Assembly: GCA_016280485.1 (NCBI GenBank)
Contig: JAEEGU010000204.1
Coordinates: forward strand, 1 to 15,624
DNA: 15,624 nucleotides
Reading direction: 5' to 3'
Source: Bacillota bacterium
Lineage (GTDB): Bacteria > Bacillota > Clostridia > Peptostreptococcales > Anaerovoracaceae
Below the pieces are notes generated by a model that worked only from the letters and a program-made list of their open reading frames with translations, ran no database searches and was not told the DNA's origin. This document shows, in pieces, positions 7,201-14,602 of the stretch. Within the stretch, counting starts at the first letter, position 1; every line of letters begins with the position of its first letter. The position numbers were made by a program, and so were the translations under genes.

Positions 7201-7806
7201 ATGATACATTATTTAAAGGGACAATATGCCATGCAGACCGAAAACGGTGTGGTCATTGATGTGGGTGGCATCGGATACGAGGTTAGCGTCCCTGCGAGCT
7301 CGCCGATCTACGCGGCGGCAGAGGGGCAAAGCGTGATGCTTTACACTTACATGGCTGTGCGAGAGGACGATGTCAGTCTCTACGGCTTTTCGGATGTCGA
7401 GGGGCTCAGGCTCTTTAAGCAGCTTCTCAGCGTGAGCGGCATAGGCGCAAAGGGTGCGATGGCGATACTTTCGGCGATGTCTGTTGACGACTGCCGCCGT
7501 GCAATCGCGTTCGAGGATGCGGATATGCTCACACGTGCAAACGGCATAGGCAAAAAGACCGCACAGCGCGTTGTGCTCGAGCTAAAGGACAAAGTAAATG
7601 CTCCGCTTTCCGGTGTGCCGGATTCTCTTTCGGGCGGCGCGGATGCTGTAGCAGGCCCGGGCGGCGATGCAAGAGGCGAGGCTCTTTCGGCGCTTACAGC
7701 GCTTGGCTATTCGAGGAGCGAGGCACTTTCGGCACTTGCGGCGGTTACGGATACGGATTTAACCTCCGAGGAATACATAAAAAAGGCATTAAAGCAACTG
7801 TTTTAG
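7201..7806 (+). CDS. ruvA: Holliday junction branch migration protein RuvA
   Basis: RuvA is the tetrameric junction-binding subunit that loads the RuvB motors. The 201 residues fit the family. Domain I (OB fold) covers about 1-63, with GGIGYEVSVPASSP. Domain II with paired helix-hairpin-helix motifs covers about 65-140, with SVSGIGAKGAMAIL near 79-92 and the matching ANGIGKKTAQRVVLEL. A flexible Gly/Ala/Asp-rich linker follows (about 141-158), then domain III (about 159-201), which contacts RuvB (ALTALGYSRSEALSAL). Translation starts directly after the ruvC TAG, with AAAGGGA inside the end of ruvC as binding site, so coupling to ruvC is likely. Confidence 0.97.
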   Translation: MIHYLKGQYAMQTENGVVIDVGGIGYEVSVPASSPIYAAAEGQSVMLYTYMAVREDDVSLYGFSDVEGLRLFKQLLSVSGIGAKGAMAILSAMSVDDCRRAIAFEDADMLTRANGIGKKTAQRVVLELKDKVNAPLSGVPDSLSGGADAVAGPGGDARGEALSALTALGYSRSEALSALAAVTDTDLTSEEYIKKALKQLF

Positions 7807-7816
7807 GAGTTTATAG

Positions 7817-8842
7817 ATGGCAGAAAGATTTACGGATACACATCTTAATATGGCAGACGGCGATACAGAGGTAACGCTCCGCCCGCAGACCCTTAGTGAA
7901 TACATAGGTCAAAAGGATGTCACCGACAACCTAAAGATTTATATCGAGGCGGCAAAGGCGAGGAGAGACCCTCTGGACCACGTGCTCTTTTACGGTCCTC
8001 CGGGCCTCGGAAAGACCACGCTTGCGGGCATTATCGCAAACGAGCTCGGAGTTGACATCAGGATTACCTCGGGGCCCGCAATCGGCAGAGCCGGCGATCT
8101 GGCGGCAATTCTCACAAACCTAAACGAAAACGACGTGCTCTTTATAGATGAAATCCACAGGCTTAATCGTTCCGTGGAAGAGGTTCTGTACTCTGCGATG
8201 GAGGATTATGCGATTGATATCATTATCGGAAAAGGGCCTGCGGCACGCTCAATACGTCTGGACCTTGCAAAGTTCACTCTGATAGGGGCCACTACCCGTG
8301 CGGGCAGCCTTTCGGCGCCACTGCGCGATCGTTTCGGTGTGCTTTCAAAGTTCGAGCTTTACACCACATCTGAGCTTGAAACCATACTTCGCCGCACGGC
8401 AAAGATACTCAATGTCGAAATTGACGAGGAATCGTTAAAGGAAATGGCAAAGCGCTCCCGCGGGACACCTCGTGTGGCGAACAGATTCCTAAAGCGCGTG
8501 CGCGACTTTGCACAGGTAAAGGGCAGCGGCAAAATCGACATAAATATTACGAATATGGCGCTTGAGGCCATGGGAGTCGATTCGCTGGGACTTGAGCATT
8601 TAGACCGCGAGGTGCTGCGCACCATTATAAACCGCTTCGGCGGCGGTCCTGTGGGAATCGATACGATTGCGGCATCAATCGGTGAGGAAAGAATAACAAT
8701 CGAGGATGCGCACGAGCCTTATCTGATTCAGGCGGGGCTCTTAAACCGCACGCAAAAGGGCAGAGTGGCATCGGAGCTTGCGTATAAACACCTTGGCATT
8801 GCACTTCCGGACGGATCGATTGCGCAGGAAACCTTTTTGTGA
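7817..8842 (+). CDS. ruvB: Holliday junction branch migration ATPase RuvB
   Basis: RuvB is a hexameric AAA+ motor that pumps DNA through the RuvA-bound junction. The 341 residues match the family. Visible motifs are Walker A GPPGLGKTT at 60-68, Walker B LFIDEIH at 108-114, the sensor stretch GATTRAGSL at 157-165 followed by the arginine-rich APLRDRFG, and the C-terminal winged-helix domain from about 255 (FGGGPVGIDTIAASIGEE, and near the end LLNRTQKGRVASELAYKHL). The start is ten bases after the ruvA stop, and its AGGAG site overlaps that stop. The last codons and the TGA also form the spacer of the next gene's putative promoter. Confidence 0.98.
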   Translation: MAERFTDTHLNMADGDTEVTLRPQTLSEYIGQKDVTDNLKIYIEAAKARRDPLDHVLFYGPPGLGKTTLAGIIANELGVDIRITSGPAIGRAGDLAAILTNLNENDVLFIDEIHRLNRSVEEVLYSAMEDYAIDIIIGKGPAARSIRLDLAKFTLIGATTRAGSLSAPLRDRFGVLSKFELYTTSELETILRRTAKILNVEIDEESLKEMAKRSRGTPRVANRFLKRVRDFAQVKGSGKIDINITNMALEAMGVDSLGLEHLDREVLRTIINRFGGGPVGIDTIAASIGEERITIEDAHEPYLIQAGLLNRTQKGRVASELAYKHLGIALPDGSIAQETFL

Positions 8843-8848
8843 TATAGT
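8820..8848 (+). promoter_or_regulatory. Putative promoter of the spoIID-like gene, overlapping the ruvB stop
   Basis: TTGCGC (8820-8825), a 17-base spacer and TATAGT (8843-8848), with a TGA that also forms an extended -10 (TGN). The ruvB stop codon is that TGA. The ATG of the next gene is at 8855, seven bases past the -10, which is where RNA would begin. There is no Shine-Dalgarno sequence in between. Confidence 0.5.
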
Positions 8849-8854
8849 GTTTCT

Positions 8855-10453
8855 ATGATTTTAAATTGCAGGGCAAATAACCAATTTAAACGTTCTGTTT
8901 TCATGCTTTTTGCTTCACTTGTGTGCATTGCGGTGCTTCTTGCATCCTGCGTGCAGCCTGTGTTTGCGGAAAGCGGGGAACAGACTGAGGTTCACATGGG
9001 GCAAACCGTAAAGGTTGGCCTAAAGTACGGCAGTAACGCTGTCAGCCGATTCACACTCGGCTGCGACAGTGGTTTTTGTGTTGTAAGCTATTCCGCTGAC
9101 GGAAAGATGCAGATTTTGCAGAGGATTTCGGCGACCGAAATCGAGGTAATATCCGAGGGCGGAAATGTGACGATAAAGGATGCGGGTACCGGAGATGCGG
9201 TGCTTGACGGAATGACAACAGGAAACGTGATACTGCCTTATTTTTATTCCGAAGGCTACAATATGACAATCGACGGCACGGCATACCGGGGTGGTGCGAT
9301 GTTTACACTTGAGAGCAGCGGTAATATGAACCTCATAAATCTTGTAAATATCGACGAATATGTCTGCGGAGTACTGCCGAGCGAAATTGGCGGCGGCAGC
9401 CCGCTTGAGACAATAAAGGCCCAGGCTGTGGCGGCCAGGAGCTATGCGACAACCGCTGCGAGCGAGGGCGGAAACCACGCGTCCATGGGCTTTGATGTGT
9501 GTCCTTCGACACACTGCCAGGTCTATCGCGGAATCAAGAACGAAAATGAAAACTGCAATCTGGCGGCAAAGGAAACCGCGGGTCTTTGCCTTTATTATGA
9601 GGGAAAGCCCGTTCAGGGATATTATGCGAAAAACAGCGGCGGCTACACTCAGAATGTAGAGGATGTGTGGAGCAGCAAGCTGGGGTATCTCAGAGCGGTG
9701 CCCGATCCGTACTGTCCGGCTTATCCTTGGGAAAAGGAATACAGCTTCAGCGAGCTGGAAAGTAAGCTTTTGGCTGCGGGCAAGAATGTCGGAACACTTA
9801 CAAAGGTTGAAATCACAGCGCTTTCGGACAACGGAAACGTAAAGGAAATCACCTTCACGGGTACAGGCGGCACGGCAGTTTACAGCAAATACAATCTGCG
9901 CAGCTTCTTTGGATCAAGCGAAGTGAAATCCACGATGTTCAGATTCGACGGGGCGATGGAATATGTAGAGGTTTCAAAGAGCGGTGCAGCAGTGACATCG
10001 GTGCAGGGAAGCTTAGGGTCTGCAACTGCGGAGTCGCATGACGGTACTTTGATGATGAAGAATCTGTTCCTGCAAAATGCTGCAGGGGCGATGCAAAGAG
10101 CTGGTTCAAACGAGGCCTTTGCCATATCCGGAAACGGTGACATCAGAAAGGTCTATGCTGACAGGGGAAACGGCCTTTATGCCATAAACGCAGAAGGTAA
10201 AAAGTATCTTGTAAACTCTACGGGCAAAGAAGAAAGCGATAATTCGAACGCAGGTTCGGACACGGGAGATACCGTTAGGATTACTACCGTCACAGGAAAA
10301 ACCGTTGAAACCTCCGGAACCCTGCATATCTACGGGCTTGGCTACGGCCACGGAATCGGGCTCATGCAGGACGGAGCGATTGCAATGGGAAAGCTCGGCT
10401 GCAGCTATGAACAAATCCTGAAATATTATTATACGGGAATAGAAATCAGATAA
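8855..10453 (+). CDS. SpoIID/LytB-type putative lytic transglycosylase, lipoprotein
   Basis: SpoIID/LytB proteins act on cell-wall peptidoglycan outside the membrane; SpoIID cleaves stem-stripped glycan strands during spore engulfment. Residues 1-31 form a lipoprotein signal: basic start, hydrophobic run, lipobox LASC with C32 as lipidation site. The core shows NIDEYVCGVLPSEI (165-178), where E177 fits the family's catalytic glutamate, then IKAQAVAARSYA (187-198) and the C-x4-C pair C216/C221, a likely zinc site. GHGIGLMQDGA (499-509) matches the GHGxGMSQxGA family motif. At 532 residues it is longer than SpoIID (about 340); the extra part lies about 365-485. The start at 8855 keeps R6, K12 and R13 in the signal; an ATG at 8903 would lose them. 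No ribosome binding site is visible. Its place between ruvB and queA is familiar in Clostridia, so it need not be the sporulation-stage protein. Confidence 0.88.
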   Translation: MILNCRANNQFKRSVFMLFASLVCIAVLLASCVQPVFAESGEQTEVHMGQTVKVGLKYGSNAVSRFTLGCDSGFCVVSYSADGKMQILQRISATEIEVISEGGNVTIKDAGTGDAVLDGMTTGNVILPYFYSEGYNMTIDGTAYRGGAMFTLESSGNMNLINLVNIDEYVCGVLPSEIGGGSPLETIKAQAVAARSYATTAASEGGNHASMGFDVCPSTHCQVYRGIKNENENCNLAAKETAGLCLYYEGKPVQGYYAKNSGGYTQNVEDVWSSKLGYLRAVPDPYCPAYPWEKEYSFSELESKLLAAGKNVGTLTKVEITALSDNGNVKEITFTGTGGTAVYSKYNLRSFFGSSEVKSTMFRFDGAMEYVEVSKSGAAVTSVQGSLGSATAESHDGTLMMKNLFLQNAAGAMQRAGSNEAFAISGNGDIRKVYADRGNGLYAINAEGKKYLVNSTGKEESDNSNAGSDTGDTVRITTVTGKTVETSGTLHIYGLGYGHGIGLMQDGAIAMGKLGCSYEQILKYYYTGIEIR

Positions 10454-10472
10454 AACGAATAAAGATAAAAAC

Positions 10473-10490
10473 GACAATAAAGACAATAAA
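10473..10490 (+). repeat. Tandem 9-base repeat ahead of queA
   Basis: Two perfect copies of GACAATAAA sit head to tail in the A-rich 59-base gap between the spoIID-like gene and queA. Looser copies (such as GATAAAAAC) precede them. No function is known to me. The queA binding site AAAGGA (10494-10499) follows, 13 bases from the start codon, which is a long spacing. Confidence 0.8.
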
Positions 10491-10512
10491 AGCAAAGGAT
10501 TTTTAACTATAG

Positions 10513-11568
10513 ATGAACGTTAACGATTTTGATTATTATCTGCCGGAGGAGCTGATTGCTCAAAAGCCGGCCGAAAAAAGAGATATGAGCAGGCTCATGG
10601 TGATCCACAGGGATACCGGAGAAATCGAGCACAGGCATTTTTATGATGTTGTCGATTATCTGAATCCCGGAGACTGCCTGGTTATGAACAATTCAAAGGT
10701 GATTCCCGCAAGGCTTTTCGGTACAAAGGCTGAAACCGGCGCAAAGATTGAGTTTCTGCTGATAAAGCGGATTGAGGGCGATGTGTGGGAGACCATGGTA
10801 CGCCCGGGCCGCAGGATGAAGGAGGGCGACCGCGTCATCTTTAATGCTTCAGGCGAGCCACGCTTTGAGGCAACAGTCATAGGCTATGGCGAGGACGGTA
10901 CGCGCCACGTGCGCTTCGAATATGACGGTGTCTTTATGGAAAGGCTTGAGGAGACAGGCAGCATGCCGCTTCCACCGTACATAGAGAGGGAGGCCGAAAA
11001 GGCTGACAAGGACCGCTACCAGACGGTGTATGCGAAATACGAGGGCTCGGTTGCAGCGCCGACGGCGGGACTTCACTTCACGGAGGAAATACTCGAAAAG
11101 GCGCGTGCAAAGGGCGTAAAGCTCGCCTTTGTAACGCTTCACGTGGGTATCGGTACCTTCCGCCCCGTAAAGGTTGAAACGGTCGAAGAGCACCATATGC
11201 ACTTCGAGGAATACGAGATAGACGAGGAAAATGCGCGCATAATCAACGAAACAAAGCGCGCGGGCGGGCGGATTATCTCCGTCGGTACCACCAGCACCAG
11301 GACCATGGAAAGTGCGGCGGTAAAGAATCCGGAAACGGGTATTTACGAGCTTTCAGCCGGTGCTGCCAGCACGGATATTTTCATCTATCCGGGCTATGAG
11401 TTCAAGATTGTGGACAGTCTTATTACAAACTTCCACCTGCCGAAATCGACGCTTTTGATGCTGGTATCGGCGCTTTACGACAGAGAAAAAATGATAGAGG
11501 CTTACAAAACCGCCGTTGCTGAAAAATACAGATTCTTCAGCTACGGTGACGCGAGCCTGATTTTGTAG
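10513..11568 (+). CDS. queA: S-adenosylmethionine:tRNA ribosyltransferase-isomerase QueA
   Basis: QueA moves the ribosyl part of S-adenosylmethionine onto preQ1 in the wobble position of GUN tRNAs, giving epoxyqueuosine. The 351 residues match the family (about 340-360). Family segments seen are DFDYYLPEELIAQ near the start, the early MNNSKVIPARLFG, the middle APTAGLHFTEEIL and LHVGIGTFRPV, and late SVGTTSTRTME and ITNFHLPKSTLLMLVSAL. The ATG at 10513 is the only reasonable start because in-frame stops lie just upstream. The AAAGGA site is 13 bases away, so initiation may be modest. It is followed after 13 bases by tgt, the enzyme acting one step earlier. Confidence 0.97.
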   Translation: MNVNDFDYYLPEELIAQKPAEKRDMSRLMVIHRDTGEIEHRHFYDVVDYLNPGDCLVMNNSKVIPARLFGTKAETGAKIEFLLIKRIEGDVWETMVRPGRRMKEGDRVIFNASGEPRFEATVIGYGEDGTRHVRFEYDGVFMERLEETGSMPLPPYIEREAEKADKDRYQTVYAKYEGSVAAPTAGLHFTEEILEKARAKGVKLAFVTLHVGIGTFRPVKVETVEEHHMHFEEYEIDEENARIINETKRAGGRIISVGTTSTRTMESAAVKNPETGIYELSAGAASTDIFIYPGYEFKIVDSLITNFHLPKSTLLMLVSALYDREKMIEAYKTAVAEKYRFFSYGDASLIL

Positions 11569-11581
11569 GAGCAAAAGATAA

Positions 11582-12703
11582 ATGAAACACGCTGTAACAT
11601 ACGAGCTTATAAAGGAATGTAAAAAAACAAAGGCGCGCCGCGGGGTGCTGCACACACCGCACGGCGACATACAGACGCCTGTGTTTATGCCGGTCGGGAC
11701 TCAGGCGACCGTAAAGGCGATGAGGCCTGAGCAGGTGCGCGAAATGGGTGCCGAGATTATCCTCTCAAACACATATCACCTGTACTTGCGCCCGGGCCAC
11801 GAGCTCATCCGCGAAGCGGGTGGTCTTCACAAGTTCATGAACTGGGACAGAGCCATACTCACCGACAGCGGCGGCTTCCAAGTGTTTTCGCTGGGCAAGC
11901 TGCGCAAAATCACCGAAGAAGGCGTGCGCTTCCAGTCCCACATCGACGGCTCGACGCACATGCTGACACCGGAAAAGGCGGTGGAGATTCAGAATGCGCT
12001 GGGGTCTGACATAATGATGGCCTTTGACGAGTGTGCCCCTTATCCGGCGGACTACAAGTATGTACAAAACTCGATGCGTCGCACCACCCGCTGGCTTGAA
12101 CGCTGTAAGGCGGCTCACAGGGATATCGAAAGACAGTCGCTCTTTGGCATCATGCAGGGCGGAACATATAAAGACCTCAGAAAAGAAAGTGCGGATGCGA
12201 TTGTTGAAATGGACCTTCCGGGTTATGCTGTAGGCGGACTTTCTGTGGGCGAGCCAAAGGAGCTGATGATAGAGGTCCTTGATTACTGTGTGGATTTCTT
12301 GCCAAAGGAAAAGGCGAGATACCTCATGGGCGTGGGATCGCCTGACTATCTCTTCGAGGCGGTAGAGCACGGAATTGATATGTGCGACTGCGTTCTGCCT
12401 ACGCGTATTGCAAGACACGGACTTGCGATGACATCGCACGGCAGGGTAAATATTAAGAATTCGATGTATGAAAAGGACTTTACGACTCTCGATCCCGAGT
12501 GTGACTGCTACACCTGCAGAAATTACAGCAAGGCGTATTTAAGACACCTTTTTAAGGCCGAGGAAATGCTTTCGGCGATGCTTTTATCTAACCACAATCT
12601 GCATTTCTTGATTCACCTGATGGGTGAAATCAGAAAGGCAATCGAAGAGGACAGATTCCCTGAATACAAAAAGGAGTTTTACGACAAGTATGGCAGATTT
12701 TAA
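11582..12703 (+). CDS. tgt: tRNA-guanine transglycosylase (queuine/preQ1 type)
   Basis: Tgt swaps guanine at position 34 of tRNAs for Asp, Asn, His and Tyr with preQ1, the substrate that QueA then modifies. The 373 residues match bacterial Tgt. Visible parts are DSGGFQVFSL from D95 (catalytic Asp), MMAFDEC at 145-151, GGLSVGEPKELM (218-229) and the nucleophile region GIDMCDCVLPTR with D269. The zinc ligands are C307, C309, C312 and H338. The usual DMFDC reads DMCDC here, a Phe-to-Cys change beside the nucleophile. TAGGAG, partly the queA stop, lies ten bases upstream of the start. The last 14 bases overlap the next gene. Confidence 0.98.
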   Translation: MKHAVTYELIKECKKTKARRGVLHTPHGDIQTPVFMPVGTQATVKAMRPEQVREMGAEIILSNTYHLYLRPGHELIREAGGLHKFMNWDRAILTDSGGFQVFSLGKLRKITEEGVRFQSHIDGSTHMLTPEKAVEIQNALGSDIMMAFDECAPYPADYKYVQNSMRRTTRWLERCKAAHRDIERQSLFGIMQGGTYKDLRKESADAIVEMDLPGYAVGGLSVGEPKELMIEVLDYCVDFLPKEKARYLMGVGSPDYLFEAVEHGIDMCDCVLPTRIARHGLAMTSHGRVNIKNSMYEKDFTTLDPECDCYTCRNYSKAYLRHLFKAEEMLSAMLLSNHNLHFLIHLMGEIRKAIEEDRFPEYKKEFYDKYGRF

Positions 12704-13904
12704 TCAAAAGCCGATATGCCCCCACAATGAATTTTGCGGGGGCTGTATATATCAGGAAAAGCCCTATGAAGAGCAGGCACTCTTAAAGGGCAGTGAAGTT
12801 GAGGAGCTTATGCGGAAAAAGGGAGCGGATTTAAGCAACCTCTTAGAGCCGTTTCGTGCTGAGGATCTGGTGAAACCACCGCAGCTTTACGCATATCGCA
12901 GCAAAATGGAATATACCTTCGGGGATATGAAAAAGGGCGGCGAGATGACGCTCGGCATGCACCAGAAGGGCAGGTTCATGAACATCGTGACAGTGGATGA
13001 GTGTCAGCTCGTTCATCCCGATTTTAATGTAATCCTTAGGACCGTACTGGATTTTTGCAGTGATAAGGGCTATCCGAAATACAATGCGAAAACGCACCTG
13101 GGCCTCATGCGAAATCTGATAATAAGATGGGGCCAGAGGACAGGGGAGCTGCTTATCAATATCGTCACAACATCGGATGATTATGCCGGAACCACCTTTG
13201 ATGAGGCAGGATTTGTTGCGGCGCTCGATTGCGTTAAGGATAAACTTAACAATGCTGTTGTGGGGACATTACACACAATCAACGACAGCCTCGCGGACGC
13301 TGTAATTCCGGGGGAAGTCAGGGTTTTGGCAGGCAGAGATTACTACATGGAGAAGATTTGCAATCTGACCTTCAAAGTGAGCGCTTTTTCGTTCTTCCAG
13401 ACCAATATTCCGGCGGTTGAAAGGCTCTATACGGATGCCGTTTCCATGATAGATGATTTCTCCGGAAAGACCGCTTTCGATCTCTTTTGCGGCACGGGAA
13501 CCATATCACAGATTCTTGCCCGCAAGGCGAAAAAGGTGGTCGGGATTGAAATCGTGGAGGATGCCGTAAATGCGGCAAGGGAAAACGCAAAGCTTAACGG
13601 ACTTACAAACTGCGAGTTCATCGCGGGCGATGTCTTTGAAGCCCTCGGGACTGTCGCAGACCGTCCGGATGTAATTGTAGTGGATCCGCCCAGGGCAGGT
13701 ATTACGCCGAAGGCACTCGACAGGATAGCGGACTACGGCACAAAGCAGATACTTTATGTGTCCTGCAACCCGAAAACTCTCGCGGAAAATATCGTTTATC
13801 TTCAGGAGTATTACGGTTACCGCACAGTACGCCTTAAGGCTTACGACAATTTCCCGTTCACAAAGCACATAGAGTGCGCAAGTCTCCTCCAAAAGATGGT
13901 GTAA
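12690..13904 (+). CDS. rlmD: 23S rRNA (uracil-5-)-methyltransferase, RumA/RlmD type with Fe-S cluster
   Basis: The enzyme transfers methyl from S-adenosylmethionine to C5 of a uridine, most likely in 23S rRNA. Of 404 residues, C10, C16, C19 (the C-x5-CGGC pattern) and C105 fit the four ligands of the 4Fe-4S cluster known in E. coli RlmD. The Rossmann fold shows DLFCGTG (264-270) and VDPPRAGI (331-338). The nucleophile is C359 in SCNP, and E395 in HIE fits the catalytic base. There is no N-terminal TRAM domain: the protein begins ten residues before the cluster. The start at 12690 gives this usual short form and overlaps tgt by 14 bases; AAGGAG lies 13 bases upstream. Which uridine(s) it modifies (RlmD, RlmC or dual RlmCD) cannot be told from sequence alone. 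Confidence 0.88.
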   Translation: MADFNQKPICPHNEFCGGCIYQEKPYEEQALLKGSEVEELMRKKGADLSNLLEPFRAEDLVKPPQLYAYRSKMEYTFGDMKKGGEMTLGMHQKGRFMNIVTVDECQLVHPDFNVILRTVLDFCSDKGYPKYNAKTHLGLMRNLIIRWGQRTGELLINIVTTSDDYAGTTFDEAGFVAALDCVKDKLNNAVVGTLHTINDSLADAVIPGEVRVLAGRDYYMEKICNLTFKVSAFSFFQTNIPAVERLYTDAVSMIDDFSGKTAFDLFCGTGTISQILARKAKKVVGIEIVEDAVNAARENAKLNGLTNCEFIAGDVFEALGTVADRPDVIVVDPPRAGITPKALDRIADYGTKQILYVSCNPKTLAENIVYLQEYYGYRTVRLKAYDNFPFTKHIECASLLQKMV

Positions 13905-13921
13905 AATTGAGAGAATTGAGA

Positions 13922-13950
13922 TTTACAAAAGTGCACAAATGGTTTATAAT
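13922..13950 (+). promoter_or_regulatory. Promoter of the STAS-domain gene
   Basis: TTTACA (13922-13927), a 17-base spacer and TATAAT (13945-13950): the same two hexamers and spacing as at ruvC. RNA should start near 13957, giving a leader of about 57 bases. The leader has a small hairpin, ATACA / TGTAT. No terminator separates rlmD from this promoter. Confidence 0.82.
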
Positions 13951-14013
13951 AGCGCATATAGACACATAAAGTTGTGATACATGCAGTTGTATATTTACAA
14001 AAGGAGAAAATCT

Positions 14014-14313
14014 ATGCTTAATATCGAACAGAAAAAAGAAGGCACAAATCTTGAAATCGCATTAGTAGGCAGACTTGATACAACTACTGTCGGTCAGCTC
14101 GAGGAAGTTACAAATGCAGGTCTTGCAGGCGTTACCGATCTGGTATTCAATTTAGCAGAGCTCGAGTACATCTCCAGTGCGGGACTCAGAGTTCTCCTTG
14201 CTTGCCAGAAGGTTATGAACAAGCAGGGCAGCATGGTTGTTACAAACGTAAAGGAAGAGGTTAGCGAAATCTTCGAAGTAACAGGATTTTCCGATATCCT
14301 TACGATCAAATAA
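14014..14313 (+). CDS. STAS-domain protein, anti-sigma factor antagonist-like (SpoIIAA/RsbV family)
   Basis: This 99-residue protein is a lone STAS domain. In the family, such proteins bind an anti-sigma kinase when unphosphorylated and free a sigma factor, or act in other signalling switches. The central loop YISSAGLRVLL (52-62) is the phosphorylation site; S55 lines up with the phosphorylated Ser of SpoIIAA/RsbV, and S54 stands where many have Asp. The end EVSEIFEVTGFSDIL is also typical. AAAGGAGA (13999-14006) is a strong binding site eight bases from the ATG at 14014; an in-frame ATG at 13981 has none. No SpoIIAB/RsbW kinase, PP2C phosphatase or sigma gene lies nearby, so its partners are unknown. 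No terminator follows, so transcripts may run into the riboswitch. Confidence 0.9.
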   Translation: MLNIEQKKEGTNLEIALVGRLDTTTVGQLEEVTNAGLAGVTDLVFNLAELEYISSAGLRVLLACQKVMNKQGSMVVTNVKEEVSEIFEVTGFSDILTIK

Positions 14314-14343
14314 GATAAATTAATAATAATCGAATAATAATAG

Positions 14344-14496
14344 TTTAAGTGCCGGCGATGAGCCGGAGAATAGGGAACCCGGTGTGAATCCGGGACGGTA
14401 CCGCCACTGTAATGTGGAGGATGTGTAAGCATGCCATTGTTATTTTGCGAGAAGGTATACGCATCCTATGAAACTAAGTCAGGAGACCTGCTTAAA
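14344..14496 (+). promoter_or_regulatory. Cobalamin riboswitch (B12 aptamer)
   Basis: The B12 box AGTCAGGAGACCTGC is at 14477-14491. The other conserved core pieces are present: GGCGATGAGCCGG (14353-14365), GGTGTGAATCCGGGAC (14381-14396) and CCGCCACTGT (14401-14410). P1 is closed by TTTAAG (14344-14349) with CTTAAA (14491-14496). A peripheral arm pairs the GGATGTGTA segment from 14419 with the TACGCATCC segment ending at 14466. It precedes the cbiK-like gene, as expected for B12-repressed uptake or synthesis genes. A weak promoter could lie in the A+T-rich stretch 14300-14330 (TTACGA, then AATAAT), but read-through from the STAS gene is equally possible. Confidence 0.95.
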
Positions 14497-14497
14497 T

Positions 14498-14540
14498 AAA
14501 ACGCTCTATCCGTGCGAGTACATGGATAGGCTGTTTTGTT
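14498..14540 (+). terminator. Candidate riboswitch-controlled terminator
   Basis: AAAACGCUCUAUCC (14498-14511) pairs with GGAUAGGCUGUUUU (14524-14537) with one mismatch and two G-U pairs, followed by GUU. It begins two bases after aptamer helix P1. A second pairing, ACCTGC of the B12 box (14486-14491) with GCAGGT (14549-14554), would oppose P1 and may be the alternative fold. Termination rather than translational control is inferred. Confidence 0.55.
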
Positions 14541-14602
14541 GCGTAAATGCAGGTAGCCATATATTATCAACATACTTTTTAAAGTGTACGGAGGTCAAAA
14601 GA

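Noticed and set aside
11765..12439. Long minus-strand open frame across tgt
   Set aside because: It lies wholly opposite a highly conserved gene, has no binding site and reads as an unrecognisable protein; it is a shadow of tgt.
12624..12689. Upstream start for the methyltransferase
   Set aside because: It would overlap tgt by 80 bases and add 22 residues with no family resemblance; the shorter start is preferred.
13905..13922. Imperfect tandem repeat AATTGAGAG/AATTGAGAT after the methyltransferase gene
   Set aside because: Too short and low in complexity to give it a role; it does not form a terminator.
13981..14013. Upstream ATG start for the STAS gene
   Set aside because: It has no binding site, while AAAGGAGA lies ideally before the ATG at 14014, which gives a full STAS domain.
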